The notes beneath the pieces were generated by a model. The model saw nothing but the letters and a program-made list of their open reading frames with translations. It did not search any database and was not told where the DNA came from. The position numbers and the translations under genes were made by a program. Positions 1 through 10,740 of a stretch of 64,000 bases of DNA are shown piece by piece. The stretch lies in NCBI RefSeq assembly GCF_029168945.1, contig NC_083602.1, forward strand, positions 682,001 to 746,000, in the 5' to 3' direction. The number at the start of each line of letters is the position of its first letter. The first letter of the stretch is position 1. This DNA is from Cannabis sativa. Taxonomy: Eukaryota > Streptophyta > Magnoliopsida > Rosales > Cannabaceae.

Positions 1-1338
1 AAAGCCTTTTTAGCTTGCAAACCTCTCATTGCTTATGAGGAACACCAAGAGGAGGAACCATGTAGACCTCCTCATGTAAGTCACCATTCAGAAAGGCATT
101 CTTAACATCCATTTGAGATATAGTCTAATGGTGAACGGATGCCACTGCTATAAGAGTGCAAATGGTAGTTAGTCCATACCATACTGTTGTGAAAATCCCT
201 TAGCCACTAATCGAGCCTTCTACCGTTCAATGGATCCATCAGACTTGGTCTTAATTTTATACACCCAACGAGAACCAGTAGCATGTTTACCAAGAGGCAA
301 AAGTATTAAATTTAAGTCTTTTGCAAAGCACAGAGTTCCTCATTCATAACACACTGCGAAAGGGAGTTAATAACTGCCTCTCTATAGGACAAAGGCTTAG
401 AAAGACAATGAATAAATGCCAAAAAAAAGGGTAAAAGAAGCAGAATAAGAAGAGTATGTAAAATTTGGTTAGCTAGTAGACTTAAGAATGCATTGATGAT
501 AGTGATGAGGAGGGTCCACAATCTAAAGAGGATTTGGGATAGCTACAGGAGGAGGGGGAGGAGCATTTTCAAGTTGTGAAGTACCAGTATCTAATGGAGG
601 ATCGATTTCAAGTTGCAAAGTTCTAGTATCTAACAGAGGAGTAATTTTGGGTTGCGAAGTACCAATATTTAATTCTTGAGACCTGTCAATAGGACGCAGG
701 CGAGAGTAATGAAGAGGAAAAAGAACTGTAGAATTAGTGGATAATTCAGACTCAGACTCAGAGAATGGGTCAAATATGTGAATAAGATCTGATTTTTATC
801 AAATTATGAGGATTACCATGAATAGAAAAGAAAGGTAATGCTCAAGAAAAACTACATGACGAGATACATACAATTTTTGAGAAACTGGATATCAAAACAA
901 CGGTTACCCTTTTTCCCTTCCCCACAACCGAGAAACATACAAAGAGCAGAGGGTGACGACAACTTTGTACGCTCTACAATAGGAAGAAGCACAAAACATG
1001 TAGAACCAAAGAATCTTAAAGAAGAATAGTCAGGAATACAATTATATAGTTTCTCAAAAGGAGACAAACCCAAAATGACAAAAGACAGAATCATATTAAT
1101 TAGGTGAACTGCAGTTAGAATCACCTCCCCCCAAAACTAACTAGGAGCAAAAGATGACAACAGAAGAGAACGAGTAGTTTCAATAATGTGTCTATGCTTT
1201 CTTTCAGCCACACCATTTTGTTCAGGTATATCAGTACAAGAAGTTTGATACACAGTGCCATCTAAGGCAAGTGAATCGACAAATTTATTCGAAGTATACT
1301 CACCACCTTGGTCACATCTAAAACATAGTCTAGTCTCC
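1..1338 (-). pseudogene. Decayed Ty1/Copia pol remnant (RT start, linker, integrase)
   Basis: Reading the minus strand from about 1,330 to 1 gives Copia integrase, then a linker, then the start of reverse transcriptase. Visible pieces are an integrase core tail near 1,090-1,330 (tract ending in AVHLIN), the C-terminal integrase section with SSLRFFGSTCFV and ALCMFLGCGEGKKGNRCFD (about 860-1,060), and a Pro/Ser-rich linker at 540-780. The left part matches the RT-side sequence at 43,070-43,170 and 43,890-44,160. Stops and frameshifts break every frame. It is the unit-A copy of the remnant at 43,883-45,240 in unit C. The element is cut at the window edge on the left and by an old LTR on the right. 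Confidence 0.75.
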
Positions 1339-3061
1339 CAGGTAAGCTGGTAACGAACAAGTCAAAGAACTCATGCAATACATTTAAGCTAGAGCTTAAC
1401 CATCTCAGGACTGAGATCAACTGATCTATGATTAACTAAGTGATATTAACTTAGAAAAGATTGTTGGGTTTTATGCCCTAAATAAAACTCATTTCAATAT
1501 AATCAGATTTACTTATTAATATAGATCAGAAATGACATTTAATGTTGCATGGTTCACATGATTTATTTCATGATTATATGTACATAATGTATAAATTCAT
1601 TTGAAACCCTTTTCACATACTTGATCCTGTTTATTGTGTCGTCAACACATTGGAAAGTAAACATAACTATGTGAATAAAGTTTCCTAGATTTATCAGACA
1701 TAGGGTTTTACTGATATGATAATCTACAACAGAGTTTACTTGCATTTGGAGAAGTGTTATGTTCTTTCCAGAGCATTGGTTAAAGTAAAGCTCAGGTTGG
1801 ATGCATGGAGTATGCATCGGAAGGGACCGATATTGAACTTTGACTTAGATTTATTAAACTTACCGTAATATCTATTCAAGTCAATATCGCTTAGTTGATC
1901 CTAGACCAAATGTTCTTAATCCTGTTATGATTAGGCTCAATCTTGAAAGGCTATTTGTGTTCTTTGATTTGTTAGTTAAGCCTACTTTTAGGTCAGGGTG
2001 ATACGTACATTTTGGGAACACGCTAGTGCAATTGAGTGGGAGCGCTAGCATAAACATGGAATCTATAGCTTCTATCTGGCGAATAGTAAGCAAAGGATGA
2101 TCTCCTTCGAGCTTGACCAAACGAACATAAATGGTGGAGTACTCATTTCACATAAGTTGAAATATCATTTATACGGGGTTAAGTGTTTTAAGGATTAAAT
2201 ACATTGTAGGGTGTAACGGTAATCTAATCCCTTTACAGTGTAGATCATTCATATAGAAGATCATTGATCACATTAGGATTATAACAATGGATAACTAATG
2301 ATGCGTCTATATGGTGGAACATATAGAGCATTCTATTATACTGAGAGTGCAATTCTAAGTTCTATGCGTGGATTCAACGAAGAATTAATAAGTTAGTGAA
2401 TTTTAGTGCTAAATTCTTGATCTACTTATTGGAAGCTCGGTTATATAGACCCATGGTCCCCGCACTAGTTGAGATAATATTGCTTGTAAGACTCATATAT
2501 TGCTTGAGATAATATTCCGCTGCACCCAATGTAAGGTTTACTAAACTTTATATGTGTTTATTTCATCGTTTTAGAAAGTTTATATTTAGGGTGTTAATCA
2601 ACATACTTGTGAGTAGATCTAAGATCCTGGTAAAATAATTTCCAACAAAGATATAATGGTAAGTTTATGATATCTTTTCCACTGTTAATATCGATTCAGT
2701 CTGATGTATAGCTAATACATCTGATCCTGATTTACTTTACTAATGTCTTGGAAAAGATATTCCACTTACACAAGTATACATAAACCTTATCGTTGATTAT
2801 CACGTTAGTGTAAATCCAGTGCACTGATAAATATATCGTGGGACTAAATAATCTGAAGCATATAATCACAATTACTTCTATTGTGATGACATCACTGTAA
2901 TTGTGAGTAACTATATGTTTGGAACTTAATAGAACTTATATATTAAAGACATATAAACATGTGAACAAAGAATATGACAAAGTCGTGGTATGATTCCTGA
3001 TCTTTATTGAAAGTAAATATGTTACATTAAATTAGATATTGTTTAGGGCACAAAATCTCAA
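1339..3061 (-). repeat. Old minus-oriented LTR fragment, unit A, split by a younger solo LTR
   Basis: The pieces 1,339-1,461 and 2,648-3,061 are continuous in the unit-C copy (about 51,530-52,046) and are separated here by the solo LTR at 1,462-2,647. Read on the minus strand the right edge starts TTGAGATTTTGTGCCCTAAA, closely resembling the start of the family at 1,462 and 28,663, so this is an older, related LTR in the opposite orientation. The terminal CA seen in unit C is lost here. Confidence 0.7.
1462..2647 (+). mobile_element. Solo LTR (Copia-like family 1), target duplication AAGAT
   Basis: The element starts TGTTGGGTTTTATGCCC and ends ATTTCCAACA, so it has TG...CA ends inside the short inverted repeat TGTTGG/CCAACA. 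It is flanked by perfect 5-bp repeats AAGAT (1,457-1,461 and 2,648-2,652). There is no internal coding region, so it is a solo LTR left by recombination. It matches the LTR at 28,663-30,519 but lacks an internal block corresponding roughly to 29,690-30,390. The uninterrupted target is preserved in unit C, with AAGAT once at 51,641-51,645. The family assignment is by general appearance only. Confidence 0.9.
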
Positions 3062-3196
3062 GCCTGTCATGACATGGAAAGCAAATGGGACATCAATCAC
3101 TAAAAGTTGGGACATCACCATGTCGATCATCAGACTTTCCTATAGTGAATGGGAGACGAATGTGTCCTAATGCATGGAGCTATTTGACCGGAGAAC
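3062..3196. other. Short unassigned spacer
   Basis: This matches 52,047-52,184 of unit C. No gene is recognised; it connects the old LTR to the target site of the next insertion. Confidence 0.5.
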
Positions 3197-4547
3197 TGTT
3201 AGGCTATTTTTAGCCTAAGTTTCGGGTCACATTTTATAGTTGTTTTTCTTCTTTATTATTATTTTTGGAATAGAATTACACTTGTTTTCTTTGATTTTAG
3301 GTTTATACACTTGGAATGTATAAATTGGACAAATTTCAGAAAACAGTGATCTATAAAATAAAGAAAATTTTGAAAAAGAATAAAGCTGAAACTTTAAGCC
3401 TGAATTCGACTATGTTCTAATCAGATTTTGGAAGAAGTCAAAACATAAAAGTTTTAGATCTCTTTTTTTATCTTTCCAATGCATCTTGAATCAGCTCATT
3501 TGGAGTTCGTATGAGAAAGTTATGTCTATTTTACTAAAAGAGATCGAAGCAGAAAAAATTGGGTTCACTGGCCGCGGCGGGGGACTACAGAAAGCTCGTT
3601 TTTTCACTTTTCTACAGCCGCCGCAGCGAGGATATTGCCCGGCGCGGCGCCAACTTCGTACAGGTCAAGGATAACTTCGTCTTTTCTCATTTTTGGGCTG
3701 AAAAACTCTATTTAAAGGAAAGGGGTCGCGAATTATAGGGGCGAGACTATATGGAACCCTAAAAATATAAGAAGAAGGTTCTTGGAGCGAGCATGGGCGA
3801 TCCGCGACAATCCTCCATCTAGTTTCTTTCTCTTCTCTTGATTTTTTTATGTTTTTATTTGTGTTTAGTTTAATTATGGATTCGATTATGAGCTAAACTC
3901 TCTATTTAGGGATTTGATTGATATTGACTGAGATTATTCTATGGATTAATGTTATTTGATTGTTCTTTCTTCCTCTATTATTGTGATTTATACATATTTG
4001 TGCTTATTTCATGTTTAAGCTTGATCACCTTTTGCATGTTCTATGATCTCAATACAAAATCTGAAAAGTAAGTATTGAGAATGCTCTAAATGAATAGACA
4101 TAGGTTTTGATGTGAAACGAGAGTATTCACATAGCTTATGTGACTTTTAGATTATTGCTTAATGCGAATTGTATGTTATTCTATCTCAGAGATGCAGTAG
4201 TTGGCATGCAATTTAGGACCTTTATGATCTGAAAAGAGTTTAGGTTAATTTATAATCTGTCATCACATAGGAGGAAGAAGAATGGTTAATTAGTGTTAAT
4301 AATTGGGTAATCAAAGCAATTGAAATCATATCCCTAATTTCACATCCATTGTTAAACCTTTTATTTGTTTGTCTTATTTAATTTTGCTTAGTTTATTTTG
4401 TTCAAAATTTAATTATTCGATTGCCAAATAGAAACAAGAATTTAATTGATTGGTATTTAACTGCATTCCTCGTGGGAACGATCTCACTTACCTAAGTATT
4501 ACTTGTTAAAACGATATGTATACTTGCGTGTTGGATTTATCACAACA
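3197..4547 (+). mobile_element. Solo LTR (probably Gypsy type), target duplication AGAAC
   Basis: The 1,351-bp element starts TGTTAGGCTATTTTTAGCC and ends CACAACA. It is flanked by perfect AGAAC repeats (3,192-3,196 and 4,548-4,552). The 3' part with CCTCGTGGGAACGATCTCA and TATACTTGCGTG resembles the 3' ends of plant Gypsy LTRs of the Tat/Athila kind, but that is a resemblance from memory. No internal region is present. Unit C keeps the empty site with one AGAAC at 52,180-52,184. Confidence 0.88.
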
Positions 4548-5168
4548 AGAACCCACTGGAACCGCTCACCCACAACCCGCTAACCCACCAACTTGGGTCA
4601 TTACATGGGCGGGTGCTGGTATTTTTCTTAGTTTGAAATTCATGAACCCCTAACCCGTGTACTATAGAACCCATAACCCGCATGATATTCAGCCATAATA
4701 GATTTCTCAATTTCACAAAATATTTTAATGTAAACCTTTTGAAACTGTTCTTTAATTTCTAATATTTTAAGGGAAAAAAAAAGACTAGTTGTAAAACACT
4801 TATCCCAATTAAAAATAACTTTGTAACTTAAAATATTATTATTTTTATTTTCAGAATCCTATCTCATTCTTTAATTTTGTAACGTAAAATTGTTTTTAAT
4901 TATACAGCTAATAATATTTATTTTTTTATGTAATATTTCAATATTCATTGAAAATATCAAAATAACAGTCAACATTGCAAATATTGAAACATACCATTTT
5001 ATAGTTTTTACCTTTTTCATATTTCTCCCTTTTTAATGCAAATAAATTTGTAGTTATCTAAATATTTATTTTTTTTTAATTAACAATTTTTTATTCACCT
5101 ATTTATTTTGATTGTTTGGCTAATCTGAATGTATATTTGTATTGCTGATAAAATCTTTTGATATAGAT
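4548..5168 (+). other. Upstream region of neprosin gene 1
   Basis: AT-rich sequence that matches 52,185-52,937 upstream of gene 3. I see no convincing TATA box/5' UTR exon pair like the one upstream of gene 2. About 55 bp (near 5,060-5,115) stand where gene 2 has about 350 bp. The position matching the 5' UTR splice acceptor of genes 2 and 3 reads TTGCTG (5,142-5,147) instead of TTGCAG, so that acceptor is destroyed. Confidence 0.6.
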
Positions 5169-6970
5169 ATGGCTATGAGAGAATTTTTTATGGTTGCTAT
5201 TGTATTGTGTACACTTTTATGTTATTGTGAATCTGGAAAACTATCAGAAGATGAAATTATGGAAATAGAGAATCAACTTGAGCGATTGAATAAGTCATCA
5301 ATCAAGACTATAAAAGTATTTTTTTTTCTTTTATTATTATTACTTTCAACTTCATTTCTCAAATATTTAACTTGTTTTTTGTTATGTACAGACAGAATTT
5401 GGAGATATTTATGATTGTGTTAATTTTTACGACCAACCAGCATTTGATCATCCTTTACTAAAGAATCACAAATATGATTTTCAGGTACATTTTTCTCAGA
5501 TAATTATTAATAGTTTGTCATTTTTTATTTTTTCGAAACCATAGTGAATTTGTATTATAACATACTTATATGTATTTATGGTGTAGATGAGACCTTCTTC
5601 TCGTCCCAACTCAATGGTTAGAGAAGGCAATCCTCCAAAGAATGTGGAACAGGTATTGATAAATGGTGGATTAAATAGTGAAAAATGTCCAATTGGGTAT
5701 GTTCCAATAAGAAGAACTACTAAAGAAGATCTTATCAGAGCCAAATTATTTACAAAATCTTATAACTCGAGAATAAATTCCCCTCCTACTTTTCATGTAA
5801 GTATATTTTACATGTTCTTTTTGTTTTGACAGATTAAATGACATATTCTATCATGAAAATTTAATCACAATTTGAATTTAAATATAATAGCAATCGCTTG
5901 TTTACACATCTGATCCAACCAAAAAATACAATGGAGGTGGAACAAGTGCAAGTTTTTACACCCTATATAATGTTGGTGGCTCACAATATACTTTTGGACG
6001 AATGAAACTACAAAATGGACTTGATATCATTAAAGTTGGTTGGGGAGTAAGTTCTCTTTTCTTATCTTTTCTACTAATTATTTGTTAAAAATAACTCAAC
6101 TCAAGCTTTTTAGATAAATTGCAATTTTTAGAATATTTGTTCACTTATTAATTTGTTATAATGTCATTTATTAGGTGAATCCTAGTGTATATGGGGATAA
6201 TCGAACTCGGATCTTCATATATTTTCAGGTTATCCTAATTTTATGTAATTATTTAAGATTTCTTCATATTATTTGTGTAGTTATGTGTAACTTATGAATC
6301 ATGTAATATTTTTGTAGGCTGGTGAATTATCTTGTTTCAATACAGTATGTCCAGGATTTGTTTTGGTTAATCCTAAACCTATGATCGAAATGATTCTGAG
6401 AGAAACTCATCCTGGTACTTTACCTACATGGGAACTGGAAATCAGTGTTTATCGGGTGAATAAAATTAAATATTTCCTTTTTATTTTTTATTTTTTTCAA
6501 CTAAGTTTATCCTGAATATTTTTGTTTTAAATTAAAAAAAATGTGTCTATATTTTACATTGGTGGGTTGTATTTATTTTGTAATTGTTTGACATGATATA
6601 ATAGGATCCAATTACTGGAAATTGGTGGGTTGACTTTGGAAAGAATTATGATCAAATCGGCTATTGGCCATCAAGCATATTTAGTGGTGGACTAAAAGAC
6701 TTGGCTACATATATTGATTGGGGAGGAGAAACTTACAGTCCACTTGGTCAAATTGGTCCTCCAATGGGATCTGGTTTACTTCTAAAACAAGATACTCGTT
6801 ATGATGCATATTGTAGACTATTAACAACTATAAATGAGGCACACATACAGGAAGATGCTAAAAACACAAAAATTTCTTCCATTGATATTGACTTTTATTT
6901 AGTTAAAGATTGGGGATTTCATCGTGGCTGGGGACATATCATGACATATGGTGGCCCTGGCCCTAGATGA
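5169..6970 (+). CDS. Neprosin-domain protein, gene 1 (seven exons)
   Basis: Exons are 5169-5315, 5392-5484, 5587-5796, 5891-6046, 6175-6228, 6318-6455 and 6605-6970, all with GT-AG introns in phase 0, giving 387 residues. Residues 1-22 (MAMREFFMVAIVLCTLLCYC) are a signal peptide. Exons 2-3 carry the neprosin activation-peptide domain (GDIYDCVNFY, then CPIGYVPIRRTTKEDLIRAK). Exons 4-7 are the neprosin domain with CFNTVCPGF, GYWPSSIF and DWGGE. Neprosin of Nepenthes is a secreted glutamic, proline-specific peptidase. The DWGGE glutamate (residue 308) fits its second catalytic Glu, but the position fitting the first is Lys198 (IIKVGWG), so activity is doubtful. The start is the first ATG before the signal peptide. 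AATAAA lies at 7,017-7,022. It is the unit-A copy of gene 3. Confidence 0.88.
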
Positions 6971-7121
6971 TTTTTTTATATTGTATTTTCACCAAACTTT
7001 CTTTGTCATGAGAAAAAATAAATGTGTCGTTATTTGTACTTTTGATAGACTTGATTATGAAAATAGTTGAACAAAAAATGGGTATATTTTAAATATTATA
7101 CTCACAAGTGCATGATTGAGT

Positions 7122-7157
<36 letters not shown>

Positions 7158-8164
7158 TTTAACTAAAGTAATAAAATTTTACGTTTGTGATATATGTCTT
7201 AACTATCTTAAGGAGAACCATCATTAAAAAATTGTTAATACGACACATGAAGACAATAAAGTAAATAATAAGTATCATTTAATTTTCATTGAAAAGAAAA
7301 AAAAAATAAAAAATAAAGAAAGAAAGAAAGTTGCACAGTCATTAGTATAAAAAACAGTCACATATGTAATTAAATATTTGAATCTAATTTTATCACCGTA
7401 AATTATTCGAAATTTTTTAAAATTTTACTCGTGTTCATAAATATTTACAACACAAAAATAATAAAAAAAAATGGACTAAAATTTTTTGAAAATCAAAATA
7501 GATAGTAAGTTTACCAAAACATTTTTTTTTTTGGTTATTAAGAGGTGTATTGTACAATAAATTTCTGTAAAGAGTTATTTTTGGGAAATATCCTAATAGT
7601 AACCTTAATTTCTAATATTTCAAGGTTACTTCTCTTATGTCATTGGAAAATTATAAAAATATATAAATACAAGTGTCATACATGCATATGTACTAGTCAA
7701 ATGTTTGAAAAAACTTGTTCCAAATTCCAATTAAATATCATCTTAAAATATAGTAATTAATTGTAAAACTAATAATATTCTTAGAAAATAGAATATAATT
7801 AATATATATATATATATTTGTTTTTTTGCACAAAGAACATAATTAATATTTAATTGACTGGTAACATCCAAGAAACAAATATAGAAAATTGAGTTGTAAC
7901 GTATGTTCATTTCTATACATATCAAAAATCAATTAAGCTCAACATTACAATAATGAAATTTAGTTCTCTTGTAACATAAAATTGTATATAATTATACAAC
8001 TAAAAATATTCTTTTTTTTTCATATATAAAATTTCATTCATTCATTGATAATAACAAATCATAGTCAACATTACAGTTATTGAAACTCTATCATAACATA
8101 CCATTTTACATCGTTTGTTATGTTGTATTGTGTTATATAGTAATATATTGGCATATTGAATTGT
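6971..8164. other. 3' flank of neprosin gene 1, AT-rich
   Basis: This holds the 3' UTR with AATAAA at 7,017-7,022 and a run of 27 A at 7,127-7,153. The rest is AT-rich sequence matching the flank of gene 3. No other gene is seen. Confidence 0.6.
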
Positions 8165-8569
8165 CACTAACAAAAAAAAATTACTTTTAGTCATAACAAA
8201 ATTTGTGACTAAAAGTAAAAAAGTTATAACTAATTATAAATCATTAATCCTATATTGTGACAAAAATTGCAATTTGCTGTGACTAAATGTGTTTTTAGTC
8301 ACAATACTTGTTGTTACTAAACTAAATTAGTGACAACTTGTATCTAAAGACTATGTTTTAGTCATGAATAACATTTTGTTGTAACTAAAAGTCACATTCA
8401 GTCACAAAAAAATTATGTTGTGACTAAAAAATTGTCACTAGAAGTAGTCATTTTTTAAAGTGTGTATTAGTATTATTTAATACAATACTATATTTGGCAT
8501 TGACTTGTATTAATAGCTTGTGTAAAATTATATTATCTTTACCATAAACTCGACCCCAACTCCGATTCC

Positions 8570-9000
8570 CGTTCGGGTTGGGATTTGGGTCTGGGGTCTG
8601 AGGCCCGAGGTCAGAGTCTAAGTCGCGGTCTGAGGTCGGAGTCTGAGTCGGGGTCGGGGTCCGGGATTGGGTCCGGGGTCGGGATTGGGGTCCCAAACAG
8701 TCTGGGTTCTGAGGTCGGAGTCCAGGTCGGGGTCCGGGTCTGGGTTCGAGATCAGGATCCAAGTTTGGGTCTCAGACCGAGTCATGGTCAGGGATGGGGT
8801 CCGGGTCTGGGTTTGGGTCGAAGTCTGTTTTTGAGTTGGGGTTCGGGTTCGGGTCTGGGTTCTGTGTCTTGGGTCGGGGTTTGGGGTATGGGTCCGGTAC
8901 TAGGTTTGAGTCTAGACCGGGGTCTAGGTCTGGGTCTTGTTTGGATCAGGGTCCAGGTCCGCGATCCGGGTCTGGGGACGAGGTCTGGGTTTGGGTAGGG
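8570..9000. repeat. G-rich minisatellite of GGGTCN/GGGTTC-type units
   Basis: About 430 bp of degenerate 6-bp-based repeats (GGGTCT, GGGTTC, GGGGTC) with G-runs on the plus strand, in strong contrast to the AT-rich surroundings. Open frames on both strands through it encode only Gly/Ser/Val or Pro/Arg/Thr repeats and are not genes. The spacing of GGG runs favours G-quadruplex formation. The unit-C counterpart is 56,345-56,770. Confidence 0.85.
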
Positions 9001-9182
9001 GTGGCAATTCGTGTTCGCGAGTCGTATTCGTGTCGTGTCGAGACCCATAGGTCTATTCTTAACGTGAAGACGACCCATTTAATAATCGGATCAGAAAATA
9101 AAATCCGAACACAACTCGTTTATAAACAGGTTGACACGACACGACTCATGTAACCTGTTTATAAGTATATTTTGTTTAAATA
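9001..9182. repeat. Short repeat segment beginning GGGGTGGCAATTCGTGTTCG
   Basis: Sequence with GTGGCAATTCGTG and CACGACACGACTC near its ends joins the minisatellite to the captured neprosin exon. The GGGGTGGCAAT start is reminiscent of hAT-type termini, but I cannot find the partner end. It is also present at 56,770-56,950 in unit C. Confidence 0.35.
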
Positions 9183-9531
9183 TGATGGCTTCAACTTGGA
9201 AAAGATCATGATCAAATTGGATATGGCCATCAAGCATATTTGGTGGTGGATTGAAAGACTTGGCTACATATATTGATTGGGAAGGAGAAACTTACAGTCA
9301 ACTTATTAGTTAAATTGGTCCTCCAATGGGGTTTGGTTTACTTATAAAATAAGATACTCATTATGATGCATATTGTAGAGAATTAACAACTATAAACAAG
9401 GCACACATACAAGAAGATGCTAAAAATACAAAAATGTCTTCTATTGATATTGACTTTTATTTTGTTAAATATTGGAGATTTCATCGTGACTTTAGATATG
9501 TTATGATATATGGTGGCCTGGTTCTAGATAA
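9183..9531 (+). pseudogene. Captured neprosin exon 7 fragment, unit A
   Basis: It begins inside exon 7 (GGCTTCAACTTGGAAAAGAT, as in gene 2 near 28,151) and runs to the position of the stop codon. Residues recognisable on translation include DLATYIDW, TINKAHIQEDAKNTK and SIDIDFYFVK. A short insertion near 9,303, an in-frame stop in the LLLKQDT segment and a lost base near 9,520 break it. Homology continues through the 3' UTR and flank to about 10,190, interrupted by an insert at about 9,575-9,930. No upstream exons are present. It lies wholly inside the CACTA element, which points to transposon capture. Confidence 0.85.
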
Positions 9532-9574
9532 TTTCTTTACATTGTACTACCACCAAACTATCTTTTTCAGGATA

Positions 9575-9930
9575 AAAAAAGGAATAATTACATAAGACAC
9601 TATTTTTTGTAAAATATTTACATTTTTACGTTCAAAGAATGTTTTTTTACATTTTTACGGTTTTCTAAAAAATAATACGAAAACAACATAAAATCAACAA
9701 GAAAACAACATAAAAGTAACATCAAAATAACATCAAAATAACAACAAAAAAACAACAAAAAATAACATACATATAACAAAAAATTAACAACAAATGAACA
9801 AAATTTCAACATAAAAAGACCGTATTTTATGTAAATAAAATCAAAAAAATCGTAAAAATGTTTAAAATTCCGTGAAACCGTATTTTTGTTGTTTTTTTGT
9901 TGTTTTTGTGCATTTGTAAAATTAACCCAT
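9575..9930. mobile_element. Unclassified MITE-like insertion
   Basis: Unit C lacks these roughly 350 bp at the matching point (near 57,260). The sequence is made of runs such as AACAACATAAAA and TTTTTGTTG and of FCCYF-like low-complexity frames. A related, inverted copy lies at about 35,040-35,350, with matching TACGATTTTTTTGATTTTAT and GTTATTTTTTGTTG blocks. I cannot define exact termini or a target duplication. Confidence 0.5.
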
Positions 9931-10189
9931 AAAAAAAATAAATAAATATGTCTTTATTTGTGCTTTTGATAGACTTGAATATAAATATAGTTCAACCCAA
10001 AATAGAGACATTTTAAATATTATACTCTTAATTGCATGCTAATGATACTCAAAAATAATTTGTTCATATAAGTAACAGGTCAAACCCAAAAGAGAGTAGT
10101 AACATAAAAAAGAAACTATTTTAATCAAAGTAATAAAATTTTACCTTTGTGATGTATGTCTAAACTATCTTGGGGAAGCATCATTATCC

Positions 10190-10740
10190 AATTGCTCTCA
10201 CATTTGTCTATTACTCTCCTCCACCTCACGGAGTCGTCTCTCTATCTCTAACAAGCGATCGTTGGCCTCATCATTCTTTTTCCTTTTAGGGTAATGAGTG
10301 TGGAAAAATTGGGTTTGTGTCACTCCATAACTCATGGCTCGGACTCGACCACCATGCTCATTTGTCTCGAGGGCCATGGTCAAAATTTTATTCTTCCCTT
10401 CCATGCATATCCTTCCCTCTCCTACTTGCTTTCGAAAGTCATCCTACAAACATAATAAATTGAATTAAAAATAAATTATGAAAAATAAAAATATAAATGC
10501 AATTATATATTTAAAACTTACAATCTGTTTAGCGATATCCACAGTTGGGCCCTCCACCTCACCTTTCGTGTTCGTTTGAAGTCTTTTCCACACTTCAAAT
10601 CTATCAATGTCGATGAGTTGGTCGCCTAACTCTTTCTCCATTTCTTCTTCCACGTTCCTCACACCACCTCGTCCAAAGCGGTCGTTGTAAATATTTTTCA
10701 CTCTGGGCAGTTTTTCTCTTTTTCACTCAGGAGTCAATCT
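10190..10740 (-). pseudogene. CACTA second protein remnant (Transposase_24-like)
   Basis: Minus-strand pieces at 10,465-10,701 (NDRFGRGGVRNVEEEMEKEL, then IDIDRFEVWKRLQTNTKGE) and 10,198-10,404 (ALETNEHGGRVRAMSYGV and a charged C-terminal coiled coil, LLEIERRLREVEESN) are typical of the plant transposase (Ptta/En/Spm) protein encoded beside TNP2 in CACTA elements. An AT-rich stretch between them (10,440-10,520) looks like an intron. It is degenerate and matches 57,520-58,050 in unit C. Confidence 0.65.

Noticed and set aside
312..521. Small hydrophobic minus-strand frame
   Set aside because: It lies within the decayed Copia linker and has no counterpart open frame in unit C.
5142..5168. Upstream in-frame start codons of the neprosin genes (TTG at 5,142, 26,626 and 52,911)
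   Set aside because: These are TTG, not ATG, and overlap the 5' UTR splice acceptor. The ATG 27 bases downstream directly precedes the signal peptide.
8570..9000. Possible CRISPR array or telomeric tract
   Set aside because: The repeats are degenerate, without unique spacers, and are not TTTAGGG; the sequence is eukaryotic.
8448..9153. Overlapping open frames on both strands through the G-rich region
   Set aside because: They encode only Gly/Ser/Val or Pro/Arg/Thr repeats forced by the 6-bp repeat, have no domain and differ between units A and C.
9618..9812. Hydrophobic Leu/Phe/Cys-rich open frame
   Set aside because: Low-complexity translation of AACAACA repeats in a MITE-like insert, absent from unit C.
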